Source: Clostridiales bacterium (GTDB taxonomy: Bacteria; Bacillota; Clostridia; Oscillospirales; Oscillospiraceae). Taken from it: a stretch of 64,000 bases of DNA. A program made the translations under genes and the position numbers. Shown in pieces: positions 7,902 to 17,003 of this stretch. The notes beneath the pieces are model-generated. The model was given only the letters and a program-made list of their open reading frames with translations, was not told the DNA's origin and made no database searches. The number at the start of each line of letters is the position of its first letter. Positions within the stretch are counted from its first letter, which is position 1. The stretch is taken from NCBI GenBank assembly GCA_004557735.1, contig SFFV01000004.1, positions 62,001 to 126,000 on the forward strand, given 5' to 3'.

Positions 7902-8989
7902 AGCCGCACCTCCCAACCCTCGAGCGCCGCAATGCCGCAGCGCACGGCGCGCAGGAGCGTTTTCTTTTCCTCTTCCGTCCGCGCGGTCTCGATGCGCCGC
8001 TGCATGCGGCGCAGAAACCGCCCGGCGAGGCTGTCCTCCCCGGCGCGCCGCCAGAGATCGCGCGGCGGAACGGTCTCATCCGTTACCGTGAGTGCGAAGA
8101 AATCCCGCTCGAGCGACTGCCGGAGATACGCAAGATCCGGCGCGGCGGCAGTCTCGCCGGTCAGGATGATCTTGTAAATGTCGTCCGCCGTACCTTTTGG
8201 CAGCGCGGCGCGGATCGCGGCGAGCGCATCCGCCCCCGGCTCCACGCGCAGCTTCTCATACCGGCGTGCGGCCGTCGGGATGAAACCGGCTTTCACGGTA
8301 TCGCCGTCCACATCGATCTGCAAAACGCCCTTTTCGCCGCACTCATCAAAGCCGCGCCCCTCCGGGCAGCCCGGCCAGGCGTAAAAACAGCTTCCGGCGC
8401 GGCGCAGGCCGCTACCCAGATGAATGTGGCCGAGCGCGGCATAACGCACGCCGCTTTGCGCAAGCTCTTCCTCCGTCACCGGGCAGTATGGCGAGTCGGC
8501 GCGGCCAAGCTCGGCATGGAGTACAAGAAGCTGTGTCACGCCGCTCTCCGCCGGCGCATGAAAGCCGCGCAGAACGGCCTCGCACGAGGGCGACGTATAT
8601 CCCGCGCCCCAGACGCGCACACCAAGCGCCGGCAGGAAAACGCTCTCCAGCCGGGGTGTACGGAAGATATGGACGTTATCCGGGAAGGGCAGGCGCGCAT
8701 ACGGCGAGCGCCGGGAGTACCAGTCGTGGTTTCCCGGCGCGATGAATACGGGCACGCGCACCTTTTGGAGCGAGGCAAGCAGCGCCTCTCCCGTTTCGGC
8801 ATAGGCGCTGTCGCTGTCGAGCAGGTCTCCGGCAAGAAGAAGGAGATCGGCATTTCGTTTGTTTACTTCCGCCGTAATGCGCTCCAAAAGCGCTCTCTGC
8901 TCGCTGCGGCGGACGGACGCCTTTTCCGCGCCGAGCGATTCAAAAGGAGAGTCCAGATGCAGATCGGCGGCATGGATGATGCGGATCAT
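7898..8989 (-). CDS. YhaO/SbcD-like metallophosphoesterase (DNA nuclease subunit)
   Basis: Calcineurin-like phosphoesterase, 363 residues. The metal-binding motifs are all present: HAADLHLD, LLAGDLLD, APGNHDWY, VLHAELG and ALGHIHLG. A C-terminal helical capping region follows. The start is ATG 8989, giving the family-typical MIRIIHAADLH; the open frame extends 87 codons upstream but that part is a shadow of ymdB. The start overlaps the ymdB stop by four bases and the stop overlaps the YhaN-like start by four bases. It is the likely nuclease partner of the ATPase, as SbcD is for SbcC. Confidence 0.9.
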   Translation of the reverse strand: MIRIIHAADLHLDSPFESLGAEKASVRRSEQRALLERITAEVNKRNADLLLLAGDLLDSDSAYAETGEALLASLQKVRVPVFIAPGNHDWYSRRSPYARLPFPDNVHIFRTPRLESVFLPALGVRVWGAGYTSPSCEAVLRGFHAPAESGVTQLLVLHAELGRADSPYCPVTEEELAQSGVRYAALGHIHLGSGLRRAGSCFYAWPGCPEGRGFDECGEKGVLQIDVDGDTVKAGFIPTAARRYEKLRVEPGADALAAIRAALPKGTADDIYKIILTGETAAAPDLAYLRQSLERDFFALTVTDETVPPRDLWRRAGEDSLAGRFLRRMQRRIETARTEEEKKTLLRAVRCGIAALEGWEVRL

Positions 8990-9762
8990 GGCGTTATGCG
9001 GATCGCTTCGACCGCGGTGCATGCGCCGGTTTCGGTATCGACGGTAAAGAGCGCGCCCTCGAGCTTTCCGGGACCCTTTGCCTGCTCGTACCGGCGCGGA
9101 GGATCGCCGAGGAATTTGCGAATGGACTGCTCCGGCGCGATTCCGAGCACCGATTCGCTCGGCCCCGTCATGCCGAGATCGGAAATGTATCCCGTGCCGC
9201 GCGGCAGTACGCGCGCGTCCGAGGTCTGGACATGGGTATGCGTTCCCCATACGGCGGAAACGCGCCCGTCCAGAAACCAGCCCATCGCGAGCTTTTCGCT
9301 CGTCGCTTCGGCGTGCATATCGACGAGGACCATGCGCGTCTGATTTTCCGCGAGCAGCGCGTCCACCGTCGGGAACGGGTTATCGGTATTCGCATCGAGA
9401 GAAAACCGGCCGAGCAGATTGATGACACGGATGGGGCCGAACGGCGTTGCATACGTCGCGTCGCCCCGGCCGGGGCACTGGGGAGCATAGTTTGCCGGGC
9501 GCAGGATGCGCGCTTTCTCGTCGAGATACGGCTGCAGCTCCCAGCGCGTCCATGTGTGGTTGCCAAGCGTCACAACATCCGCTCCGGCGGTAAGTATGGC
9601 GTCCGCCTGTGTGGGCGTGATGCCGACAACGTTGGCGTTTTCACCGTTTACAACCGTGAAGGAAACGCCCTTGAGCTTCTGGAGCGGCTTTAAATGCTCC
9701 TTGAGAAAGGCAAGGCCGGTCGGTCCGACGACATCGCCGATGGCTAAAATATTGATCGTCAT
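8986..9762 (-). CDS. ymdB: YmdB-family metallophosphoesterase (cyclic-nucleotide phosphodiesterase)
   Basis: 258 residues, the normal length of the family. Motifs: ILAIGDVVGPTGL at the N-terminus, VVNGENANVVGI, TLGNHTW and WGTHTHVQT, with GYISDLGMTGP near the end. Bacillus YmdB hydrolyses 2',3'- and 3',5'-cyclic nucleotides and influences biofilm and motility decisions; that activity here is inference from family. It is translationally coupled at both ends: the start overlaps the permease stop and its stop overlaps the YhaO-like start, both as ATGA. Confidence 0.92.
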   Translation of the reverse strand: MTINILAIGDVVGPTGLAFLKEHLKPLQKLKGVSFTVVNGENANVVGITPTQADAILTAGADVVTLGNHTWTRWELQPYLDEKARILRPANYAPQCPGRGDATYATPFGPIRVINLLGRFSLDANTDNPFPTVDALLAENQTRMVLVDMHAEATSEKLAMGWFLDGRVSAVWGTHTHVQTSDARVLPRGTGYISDLGMTGPSESVLGIAPEQSIRKFLGDPPRRYEQAKGPGKLEGALFTVDTETGACTAVEAIRITP

Positions 9763-10952
9763 GCATTCCGCTCCCCGGCCTTTTCCGTTTCGCCGTTCAG
9801 GTCATCCCCCACGGAGTTAAAGATATGAAAGACGCCGCTCGAGTTGAGGTCCATAATGATGGCGGCGGTGATCGGCAGACCAAAAAGACCGATAAGACCG
9901 CCGAAGAGCTTGGATCCGGCGTACATACATGTGAGCGTTACGATCGGGCGCAGACCGACGTGCTTGCCGACGATCTTCGGCTCTATGATCTGGCGCACGA
10001 CGACGACAACAACATAGATGATGAAAATGCCGAGACCGCGCATCGTGTTGCCGGTGAGAAGCGTGATGATCGACCACGGAAGAAGGATCATGCCGCTGCC
10101 GACGATGGGCAGCGCATCAAAAATGCCGATGAGGATACCGAAAAGCAGCGGGTTCCCCACGCCGACGATCAGAAGGCCGACGGTGATCTCCGCCACGGTG
10201 ATGCAGAAGATGATGGCATAGGACTTGATGAACTGCCAGATCATCTCAAGGAACGAGTTCTTGACATTCACCGCAACGCGCAGCGGTTTTTCGGGCAGGT
10301 TTTTCCGAATGAAGAGCCTGATGCGGTCAAAGTCCACGGAAATAAAGACCGTGGCGATTAGGCAGATGATGCTGTTGAGCAATATGCTCGGCAGGCGGCT
10401 CGCAATGCCGGTGATGCCGCTGACGATCTTGCCGGAGAGGTTGGTGACCGCGCTGCCGAGATTGGAGATCATGCCGGGCAGGGCCTGCTCAATAGCGTCC
10501 ATGATGGACACATCGAACCGTTCGCCTACCTCCAGCACCCAGTTATAGAGCTTTGTGATGCCGGGGAGGACGCTCTGTTCATAAAACGTCGGCGCGAACG
10601 ACACGAAATCCACGATCGTATCGGTCAGGCGGACGACGATGAGCGTCAGAAGGCCGCCGACGACGATGAACAGCACGAGCACGCTGATGATGCCGGCCAC
10701 GTTGCGGTTCATATGGAATTTCCGCTTCACGAGGACCTTGTTCCCGTCCTTGCCGCGGACATAGCGCGTTTCCCGGCTCAGCGCGCGGGAGATCGGACGC
10801 ACGATCGCCGCGAAAATGAACGCGAGGAAGATCGGCATCATTATGTTGATGAGGTACTTGAACACCAGGAAGATGATCGCAACGATCACCGTCCAGTAGG
10901 CAATATTGATGAGAAATCTCACGCGGGGATTTTGCTCCCGTTTTTCTTCCAT
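9759..10952 (-). CDS. AI-2E/PerM-family membrane transporter
   Basis: 397 residues with seven to eight membrane helices. The arrangement is typical: two N-terminal helices, a basic linker, a further helix pair, a long amphipathic stretch (FVSFAPTFYEQSVLPGI), then the conserved C-terminal block GILIGIFDALPIVGSGMILL. Members export diverse small molecules or move ions (TqsA, YtvI, sodium/proton types), so the substrate is not assigned. AGGAGAGG lies just before the start. It is the first gene of the four-gene overlapping cluster with ymdB and the YhaO/YhaN pair. Confidence 0.88.
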   Translation of the reverse strand: MEEKREQNPRVRFLINIAYWTVIVAIIFLVFKYLINIMMPIFLAFIFAAIVRPISRALSRETRYVRGKDGNKVLVKRKFHMNRNVAGIISVLVLFIVVGGLLTLIVVRLTDTIVDFVSFAPTFYEQSVLPGITKLYNWVLEVGERFDVSIMDAIEQALPGMISNLGSAVTNLSGKIVSGITGIASRLPSILLNSIICLIATVFISVDFDRIRLFIRKNLPEKPLRVAVNVKNSFLEMIWQFIKSYAIIFCITVAEITVGLLIVGVGNPLLFGILIGIFDALPIVGSGMILLPWSIITLLTGNTMRGLGIFIIYVVVVVVRQIIEPKIVGKHVGLRPIVTLTCMYAGSKLFGGLIGLFGLPITAAIIMDLNSSGVFHIFNSVGDDLNGETEKAGERNA

Positions 10953-10997
10953 AAAAACCTCTCCTTTACAGGCTGCCGTGTGTCTCGTTTGACGGCG

Positions 10998-12587
10998 TCA
11001 GTCGGCGTGCAGGAACGGCAGCGCAAGGCGCTGCTCCTCTCCGTCGAGCGTATATTCGATGCGCGGCACGCCGTCCATGTGCACACGCACGTTTTCCGCG
11101 GCCAGCAGACGGCGCAGCTCGCGGTAGCTCTCGCGCTTTTCCTCATCGTAGGCGTTCATATCGTCCGAGGTGAAGAATACGCTCCCAAGCAGCGCGTCGG
11201 CGCGCGCGAGCATCGTTTTCTGTCCTCCGGAGAGCTTGAGATTGTCGCTGCGGAGGAAGAACACATCCGGATCATTCCCAAAGGCTCGTCCGTTCAAACC
11301 GCGGCGGAAGAGCGTGTTTTCAAGCGACTGCTTTGTGGAGATGCGCTCGCGGTGCGCCATTTTCATGATAAAGGAACCGTCCCAGTCAAGCCCCACGTCG
11401 CACCCGATGCGGCAGTAGTCGACAAGCCCGAACGCGGGCATGAGCGGCACGCCGCAGCCGATGATGGGATGCTCGCCGCAGAGCTCGCGCAGGAATCTCA
11501 CCGCGCGGCGCATGCGTTTCGCACGGCTCTCCGTCGGGAGATTGACCGGCGCGGCCGCATAGAGAAAATCGAGCTTCACAAGATCAAAGCCCCAGTCGGT
11601 GAACACGCGGCGGAACACGTCGCGCAGGTATTGCGCGGCCTGCGGATGGTCAAAGTCGATCGCGTAAAAGCCGCCCCAGTTCATGCCGCAGTACCACGGC
11701 TTGCCGTCTACGCGCAGCAGCCAGTCCTTGTGCCGCCGGAATATCTCCGAATTTTTCTGGCAGACAAACGGCGAGAGCCAGAGTCCGGCGCGAAAGCCCT
11801 TTTCGTGGATCCTGTCCGCCGTGCCGCGCAGCCCCTTCGGAAACTTCTTCGCATCTGCCGTCAGCCAGTCGCCCACGGCGGGTTCCCAGCCGTCGTCGAT
11901 CTGGAATACGTCCCCCTCGGAGAGCACCCCGGCGCAGCCGGAGAGATCGGAGAGGATGCATTTCTCGTCGATATTCTGATAGCGGTTGTACCAGCTTGAA
12001 TACCCGGCGATGCGCTCTACGGGCTTTTTCGGCAGACCCATGGCGGCAAACCAGCCATTGTAAACCGTCTCCTCCGCGCCTTCGGCATAAAAAAGATCAA
12101 AGACGTGAAATGTGCCGTTGCAGCGCACGCCGCAGCAGTCGCGCGAGAGCGTGAGCTTTCCGGCGTTGGCGTCATAGCGGATCATGGTGTAGCCGCCCGA
12201 TTCATCGAGCGAGCCGAGCAGCCGGAAATGCTCGCCGCGCCGCCAGTAGGCATAGGATTCGCCGTGCGTCACGCCCGGCGTTTCCGGGTAATCAGTGAAA
12301 TAGTAATCGCCGTAGCGCTCCAGTCCCAGCGGCCTGAAGCGCGCCAGCGGGCTGGCAAAGGAGGGCGTGCGGTCCTTCACACCGCACTCCGGCGAGTACG
12401 TCCAGCTCTGAAAGCCGTTGATGAAAATGCGCTCGTCCGGCTCCGTATCCCAGAGCATCGCGCCGGTCACGCTTTTGAGCGTATCGTCCGGCAGATCGCA
12501 GACGATACGGTTCTCTCCCGGCTGCATCAATGCGCTGCCGGTAACGGTCCCGCCGTTTTCCAGTTCCACGCGCCATAGAAGTTCCAT
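10998..12587 (-). CDS. Glycoside hydrolase family 36 alpha-galactosidase-like enzyme
   Basis: 529 residues, cytosolic (no signal peptide). The clan-D catalytic barrel is clear: FQIDDGWEP, GLWLSPF, then FDLVKLDFLYAA with the nucleophile aspartate and CRIGCDVGLDWDGS with the acid/base aspartate. It is shorter than classical 700-residue GH36 enzymes; the N-terminal beta domain is reduced. I chose ATG 12587: AGGAG overlaps the GH2 stop and sits 8 bases upstream, while GTG 12596 has no ribosome site. It follows the GH2 gene by 5 bases, so the pair is one unit that probably degrades galactosides. The exact linkage is unknown. Confidence 0.88.
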   Translation of the reverse strand: MELLWRVELENGGTVTGSALMQPGENRIVCDLPDDTLKSVTGAMLWDTEPDERIFINGFQSWTYSPECGVKDRTPSFASPLARFRPLGLERYGDYYFTDYPETPGVTHGESYAYWRRGEHFRLLGSLDESGGYTMIRYDANAGKLTLSRDCCGVRCNGTFHVFDLFYAEGAEETVYNGWFAAMGLPKKPVERIAGYSSWYNRYQNIDEKCILSDLSGCAGVLSEGDVFQIDDGWEPAVGDWLTADAKKFPKGLRGTADRIHEKGFRAGLWLSPFVCQKNSEIFRRHKDWLLRVDGKPWYCGMNWGGFYAIDFDHPQAAQYLRDVFRRVFTDWGFDLVKLDFLYAAAPVNLPTESRAKRMRRAVRFLRELCGEHPIIGCGVPLMPAFGLVDYCRIGCDVGLDWDGSFIMKMAHRERISTKQSLENTLFRRGLNGRAFGNDPDVFFLRSDNLKLSGGQKTMLARADALLGSVFFTSDDMNAYDEEKRESYRELRRLLAAENVRVHMDGVPRIEYTLDGEEQRLALPFLHAD

Positions 12588-12592
12588 ATTCT

Positions 12593-14950
12593 TCACTCCT
12601 GTCCGACGTTTTGTGCTTGGATCGAAAAGCGCACCTCTTCCTCCGGCAAGCCGTCGGCGGAAATGCGGAGCAGCGCTTCGCCGCTCTCTCCAACGGTGCG
12701 CACATATGTGCCGGTCATGCCGCCCTCGGCGGTCACGGTATCCGGTCCGATGAGCGCCGCCGCGCCCGTAAGCGAGAAGCGCACCGGAAGCTGCGCATAC
12801 GGAGCCGGGGTACCGTATTCATCGAGAATGCGGACGCGCACCGCGGCGGCGTCCCAGGTATCCCCTTCGCAAAGCGCCGTTTTGCTCACGCGCACCTCCA
12901 TGTGCAGCGCCCCGCCCGAGGCGCGCGTCACGCTTGCGACGGTCTCTCCGCCGGTGCGGGCGTCAAAGCGCCAGCGCGTCGCCGCGCCGCCCCAGTTGCC
13001 GACGTATTTTCCGAAGAGCGCCACGCCGTCGTCCATCGTGAGCTTGTAGCGCGCCATGGCCCACGCCATGCGCGCCTTGTCCGCGACAGGCATCCCGGCC
13101 AGACCGTTCTTTCCGGCGGAAACAAGGCATTTTCGCAGCAGCTCCGCCTTGTCGTGCGGGAAATGCTCCTGCGTTTCGAGCAGCTCGCCGATTGTATCGT
13201 CGATCGCCACCGGGCCATGCGGCAGACCGTCCCAGCCCTTTGTGCGGAACGCGGCGACGAATGTATCGTTTTTATAAAGCGCGACCTCCTCGGCGTTTGT
13301 GAATGCCCAGATCTCGCCGAGATTGCCTGCGGGATAGTCGCCGATGTCCATCGGCGAGCCGATCTCAAGCACCGGCGTTTTGTCTCCCTGCGAAGCATAG
13401 AGCGCCGCGGCAAGTTTTGGGTTGCGGAAGGCGTCCATCACGCCGTGATAGCACACACGGTCGCCCGAGCCGAAGTCCTTGTGCGTCGGATAATCGAACA
13501 TCGCCCAGCCGAAGCAGCCGGAGATCTCCCCGTCGGACGCGGCGGCATTCTGCACGCGCGCATGGCGCAGTGCGTGCTCCTGCCGCTTTTCCCATGGATC
13601 AAAGGACTTTGTCGGGAACATGTGACCGTTGCACTCGGAGATAAGGTAGGGTTTGTCCATATCCGGCGTCACGGCGCTGCGCTTTTTTGCGCCCGGCGCC
13701 GTTCCGTTATGCGAGAAGTCGTTGTAGGCGTACACATCCTCCAAAAGATGGCTCTTCTCGAGATACCGCACGCCGGACGTCTGGCGCGAGGGATCGAGCG
13801 AATGCGCGAGAGCATTTGTTTCGCGGTAGAATTCATCGTCGTCCAGACTCTCGTTGATACGCACGCCCCAGAGGATGACGGACGGATGGTTGCGGTACTG
13901 CGTCACCATCTCGCGCACATTCTCAACGGACCGGCGCTTCCACGCCGCGTCGCCGATATGCTGCCAGCCGGGAATTTCGGTGAAAACAAGAAGGCCCAGC
14001 TCGTCGCACGCATCGATAAAGTGCCGGCTCTGCGGATAGTGCGACGTGCGCACCGCCGTGCAGCAAAGCTCTTCCTTCAATATCCGCGCGTCCTCGCGCT
14101 GGAGCGCTTCCGGCGCGGCGTAGCCCATATAGGGATAGCTCTGGTGGCGGTTCAGGCCGCGGAGAAATACGCGCTCGCCGTTAAGGTAAAACCCGCTGCG
14201 GCGAAATTCCGCCGTACGAAAGCCGAAGCGAACCGTCTTTTCGTCGGTCACAGCGCCGCTCCCGTCCAGCAGTTCGGCGCGGATCGAATACAGATTCGGT
14301 GCATCCGGCGTCCAAGGACGGGCGTTTGAATAGTTTACATAATATTTATTGCCGTCACCGTCCGCCACGGCGCAGATCGCACCCTTATCGTCGAGCAGCG
14401 TAACGCGCCGCCAGGCGCCGCTGCCGGAGACGGCAAGGGTGATCTCGGCACGGCCGAGCGAAGGCGTTATGACAAAAACGTCCTCGATCACATCCGCGCC
14501 GCGGACGTCAAGCCATACCTCGCGGTACAGCCCGCCGTAAGCGAGATAGTCCAGCACGAAGCCGAACGGCGGCACGGCGGGGTTCTCGGTCGTATCCAGC
14601 CGCACGGCAAGGCGGTTTTCCATACCGTAGCGCACGAAGGAGGTGATCTCCACACGGAAAGCCGTGTAGCCGCAGGCGTGGGAGGCGATTTTTACGCCGT
14701 TCAGGTACACCTCGGCCAGATGTGCCGCGCCGTCGAATTGCAGAAAGAGGCGTTTGCCGCGGTATTCGAGCGGCACGGAAAGCGGCCGCCGGTAGCCGCA
14801 TATGCCGGCGTAGTCCTCCGGCTTTGCGTAGTGCAGCGGCACCTCCCCCGCTGTGTGCGGGAGCGATACACGCGCATAGCGCCCCTCCCCGTAAGAGAAG
14901 CCGGCGCTCCACTCGCGGGTGAATTCCCAGTCGCTGCAAAGGCTGATCAT
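12593..14950 (-). CDS. Glycoside hydrolase family 2 (beta-galactosidase/glucuronidase type)
   Basis: 785 residues: N-terminal jelly-roll sugar-binding domain, Ig-like domain, TIM barrel and a C-terminal Ig-like extension. The barrel entry is LRGLNRHQSYPYMGYA, the acid/base segment is WGVRINES (NE pair kept) and the nucleophile is probably the glutamate of LISECNGH. No signal peptide. Start ATG 14950 follows GGAGG by 6 bases; the longer open frame from 14983 is rejected. It forms a two-gene unit with the GH36 gene. No sugar transporter lies beside them, so the substrate must enter through another locus. An AT-rich patch codes NKYYVNYSN around 14333. Confidence 0.9.
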   Translation of the reverse strand: MISLCSDWEFTREWSAGFSYGEGRYARVSLPHTAGEVPLHYAKPEDYAGICGYRRPLSVPLEYRGKRLFLQFDGAAHLAEVYLNGVKIASHACGYTAFRVEITSFVRYGMENRLAVRLDTTENPAVPPFGFVLDYLAYGGLYREVWLDVRGADVIEDVFVITPSLGRAEITLAVSGSGAWRRVTLLDDKGAICAVADGDGNKYYVNYSNARPWTPDAPNLYSIRAELLDGSGAVTDEKTVRFGFRTAEFRRSGFYLNGERVFLRGLNRHQSYPYMGYAAPEALQREDARILKEELCCTAVRTSHYPQSRHFIDACDELGLLVFTEIPGWQHIGDAAWKRRSVENVREMVTQYRNHPSVILWGVRINESLDDDEFYRETNALAHSLDPSRQTSGVRYLEKSHLLEDVYAYNDFSHNGTAPGAKKRSAVTPDMDKPYLISECNGHMFPTKSFDPWEKRQEHALRHARVQNAAASDGEISGCFGWAMFDYPTHKDFGSGDRVCYHGVMDAFRNPKLAAALYASQGDKTPVLEIGSPMDIGDYPAGNLGEIWAFTNAEEVALYKNDTFVAAFRTKGWDGLPHGPVAIDDTIGELLETQEHFPHDKAELLRKCLVSAGKNGLAGMPVADKARMAWAMARYKLTMDDGVALFGKYVGNWGGAATRWRFDARTGGETVASVTRASGGALHMEVRVSKTALCEGDTWDAAAVRVRILDEYGTPAPYAQLPVRFSLTGAAALIGPDTVTAEGGMTGTYVRTVGESGEALLRISADGLPEEEVRFSIQAQNVGQE

Positions 14951-15060
14951 GGCGTCCCTCCGGAATAGAATCACTGTCTTCATTTTACATGGAATGCAGC
15001 GTTATTTCAACCGAAAGAAAATATTTAACAAAATCCTAAAACTCGTGCGCCGCCTGCGCG

Positions 15061-15106
15061 GAAAAAGAAACCGTCCGGAGACGCTGTCTGTCGTCTCCGG
15101 ACGGTT
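15061..15106 (-). terminator. Terminator after the first NSS transporter gene
   Basis: Perfect 13-bp arms CCGTCCGGAGACG and CGTCTCCGGACGG with an 8-base loop. On the minus strand it is followed by TTTCTTTTTC. It separates the transporter from the GH2/GH36 unit. Confidence 0.85.
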
Positions 15107-15119
15107 CGGATTGATTTTT

Positions 15120-16448
15120 TCAGAACGCCACATGGCGGAAGAGCGCCACGCAGCAGAGGATCACCGCGAGAGGAACATATATATACCGCCCGACGGCGTA
15201 CCAGACAGCGCCGCGCTCATGCCCGGCTCCGGTGTTGACGGCGGAGAGAAGCTCCTCCTTTTTCATCACGTAGAACCACGAAACCGCGCCGAGCGTCGCG
15301 CCGATGGGGATGATGTAAATGGAAACGAGATCCATCCAGGGGCCCCATTTGGAGATCGTCTCCATGCCGACGCCAAAGCCGAGACAGATGACGCCGAGCA
15401 GCACGAGCACCGCCTTGCGGCTGAGCTTTGGAAATTTGTGCAGCAGCGATTCCGTAACTGCTTCAAACATGTTCTGGAGCGAACTGACGCCCGCAAAGAT
15501 CATGGCGACATAGAGGATGATCGCAAAGAGGCGGCCAAGCGGAATGTCCTGCAATATGGTCGGAAGCGTTACGAAAAGGAGACCCGGGCCCGCGCCGACG
15601 TCCAGCCCGTAGGAAAAGCACGCGGGAATAATAACGAGCGCCGCGACCACGGCGGCGATCGTATCAAAGAGCGCCGTGTGCTGCGCCACGCCGACGACGT
15701 CCTCGTCCTTGGAGAGATACGCGCCGTAAACGATCATGCCGCTGCCCGTGACGGACAGGGAGAAAAACGCCTGTCCCATTGCCCAGATCCAGATCATGGG
15801 ATCACGGAGAATTTCCCAGCGCGGCGTGAACATGAAGCGGTACCCCTCCGCCGCGCCCGGCAGAAACGCCACGCGCACCGCGAGGACAACGAAGATGAGA
15901 AAGAACACCGGCATCATGATCCGGTTTGTCTTTTCGATGCTGTGCGCGCCGAGGAAGAGCGTCAAAAGCGTTCCGGCGACAACGATAAAATGGTACAGGA
16001 TCACGGAGAAGGGCCGCGAAGAAAAGTCCGAAAACCACGCCGCGGCATCCGCTGTCATAAGCGTTCCGAGGACAGAGTCCACAAGCGCCTTGAGAACGTA
16101 GGTCACAATGACGGCGTACCCGATGGCAATGCAGAGCGAGCCTGCAAGCGGCAGCCAGCCGAGCACCGCGCCCGTCTTCCCGGCGTTTCTGCCGCGGGTA
16201 GCCCAGGCGTTTTCGTAAGCGCCGAGCGTGCCGGTGGCGGCGCGGCGGCCCATCGCAAACTCCGCCGGAAGGCCGACATAGCTGAAGATCAGCACGAACA
16301 GAATATAGATAAGCAGAAACGCGCCTCCGCCGTTGCTGCCCATTTTGTTCGGAAACCCCCAGACATTCGCCATGCCGACGGCCGAGCCGACCGAGGCAAG
16401 GATAAATCCCCAGCGGGTCGAAAAGCGCTTTACACTCTTTTTCTTCAT
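15120..16448 (-). CDS. Neurotransmitter:sodium symporter (NSS/SNF) family transporter, copy 1
   Basis: 442 residues with about eleven hydrophobic helices. The N-terminal helix 1 motif WGFILASVGSAVGMANVWGFP and the GGGAFLLIY segment are the sodium- and substrate-site unwound region of LeuT-type symporters. Bacterial members import amino acids or related amines with sodium; the substrate is not assigned. It is transcribed away from tRNA-Arg and a second NSS gene. The two paralogues differ clearly in sequence, so they are not a recent duplication. Promoter TTGACT-17-TAAAAT is at 16503-16531. Confidence 0.92.
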   Translation of the reverse strand: MKKKSVKRFSTRWGFILASVGSAVGMANVWGFPNKMGSNGGGAFLLIYILFVLIFSYVGLPAEFAMGRRAATGTLGAYENAWATRGRNAGKTGAVLGWLPLAGSLCIAIGYAVIVTYVLKALVDSVLGTLMTADAAAWFSDFSSRPFSVILYHFIVVAGTLLTLFLGAHSIEKTNRIMMPVFFLIFVVLAVRVAFLPGAAEGYRFMFTPRWEILRDPMIWIWAMGQAFFSLSVTGSGMIVYGAYLSKDEDVVGVAQHTALFDTIAAVVAALVIIPACFSYGLDVGAGPGLLFVTLPTILQDIPLGRLFAIILYVAMIFAGVSSLQNMFEAVTESLLHKFPKLSRKAVLVLLGVICLGFGVGMETISKWGPWMDLVSIYIIPIGATLGAVSWFYVMKKEELLSAVNTGAGHERGAVWYAVGRYIYVPLAVILCCVALFRHVAF

Positions 16449-16502
16449 CGTTCCCTCTTGACCGGAAAACCCGTTCGTTTTCCTATGTTACAAAGTTTTT
16501 TT

Positions 16503-16531
16503 ATTTTAAAGCATTGCTGTAAAAAAGTCAA
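16503..16531 (-). promoter_or_regulatory. Sigma-A-type promoter for the minus-strand NSS gene
   Basis: Minus strand: TTGACT, 17-base spacer, TAAAAT. It lies 55 bases upstream of the start codon. Confidence 0.6.
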
Positions 16532-16588
16532 GAAAATACGGGAAAATACGCCGGCCGGCCGCTGTCGAAAACCGCGGGAAAAATCCTC

Positions 16589-16617
16589 TTTACTTTTCCT
16601 CTCGGGCTTGCTATAAT
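16589..16617 (+). promoter_or_regulatory. Promoter of tRNA-Arg
   Basis: TTTACT, 17-base spacer, TATAAT, ending 16 bases before the tRNA. Confidence 0.7.
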
Positions 16618-16633
16618 AGTCAGGCTGATAAAT

Positions 16634-16710
16634 GCGCCAGTAGCTCAGCTGGATAGAGTGTTGGCCTCCGGAGCCAAAGGTCGTGGGTTCGAATCCCGTC
16701 TGGCGTACCA
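16634..16710 (+). tRNA. tRNA-Arg (anticodon CCG)
   Basis: Cloverleaf with acceptor GCGCCAG pairing CTGGCGT (final G-U pair), anticodon arm TTGGC-CTCCGGA-GCCAA, T arm GTGGGTTCGAATCCCGT shifted normally, and encoded CCA. The anticodon CCG reads the Arg codon CGG. Confidence 0.97.
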
Positions 16711-16753
16711 AAATCAGGCTCCCCTGTCCCATGGGCAGGGGAGCCTGATTTTG
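16710..16753 (+). terminator. Terminator after tRNA-Arg
   Basis: Long inverted repeat with arms AAAATCAGGCTCCCCTG and its complement around a 9-base loop, ending in TTTT; symmetric, so it may work in both directions. Confidence 0.85.
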
Positions 16754-16823
16754 CTATGCAAAAGCATGGCAAAAACCAGGATGCGCCATTTTCCCGCCCC
16801 TTTGGGGCAGCCGGAAAGGATGC

Positions 16824-16894
16824 GCATAAACTTCATGCGCTCGGACTTTTGCCCATGATCGCGGTGCGCAATACGGCCACATGAAGTTTTATGC
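16824..16894. repeat. Inverted repeat between tRNA-Arg terminator and NSS copy 2
   Basis: GCATAAACTTCATG at 16824-16837 pairs with CATGAAGTTTTATGC at 16880-16894 (one extra T), enclosing about 42 bases; a T run follows at 16900. It could be a leader hairpin, a terminator or a small element remnant. No gene is apparent here. Confidence 0.5.
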
Positions 16895-16934
16895 CCTGAT
16901 TTTTTCATAAATCCCGCAAATCTTTTTTCTTTTA

Positions 16935-16963
16935 TTGCTTTAAAGCGGCGGGCGTGGTAATAT
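16935..16963 (+). promoter_or_regulatory. Promoter of NSS copy 2
   Basis: TTGCTT, 17-base spacer, TAATAT; GGAGAG precedes the start codon downstream. Confidence 0.55.
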
Positions 16964-17003
16964 ATTCATATTACACGATTCTATCTGGAGAGTTGGAGAG
17001 AAA

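Noticed and set aside
9001..9250. N-terminal extension of the YhaO-like gene to 9250
   Set aside because: The extra 87 codons overlap ymdB out of frame; the family motif starts at ATG 8989 with an ATGA coupling.
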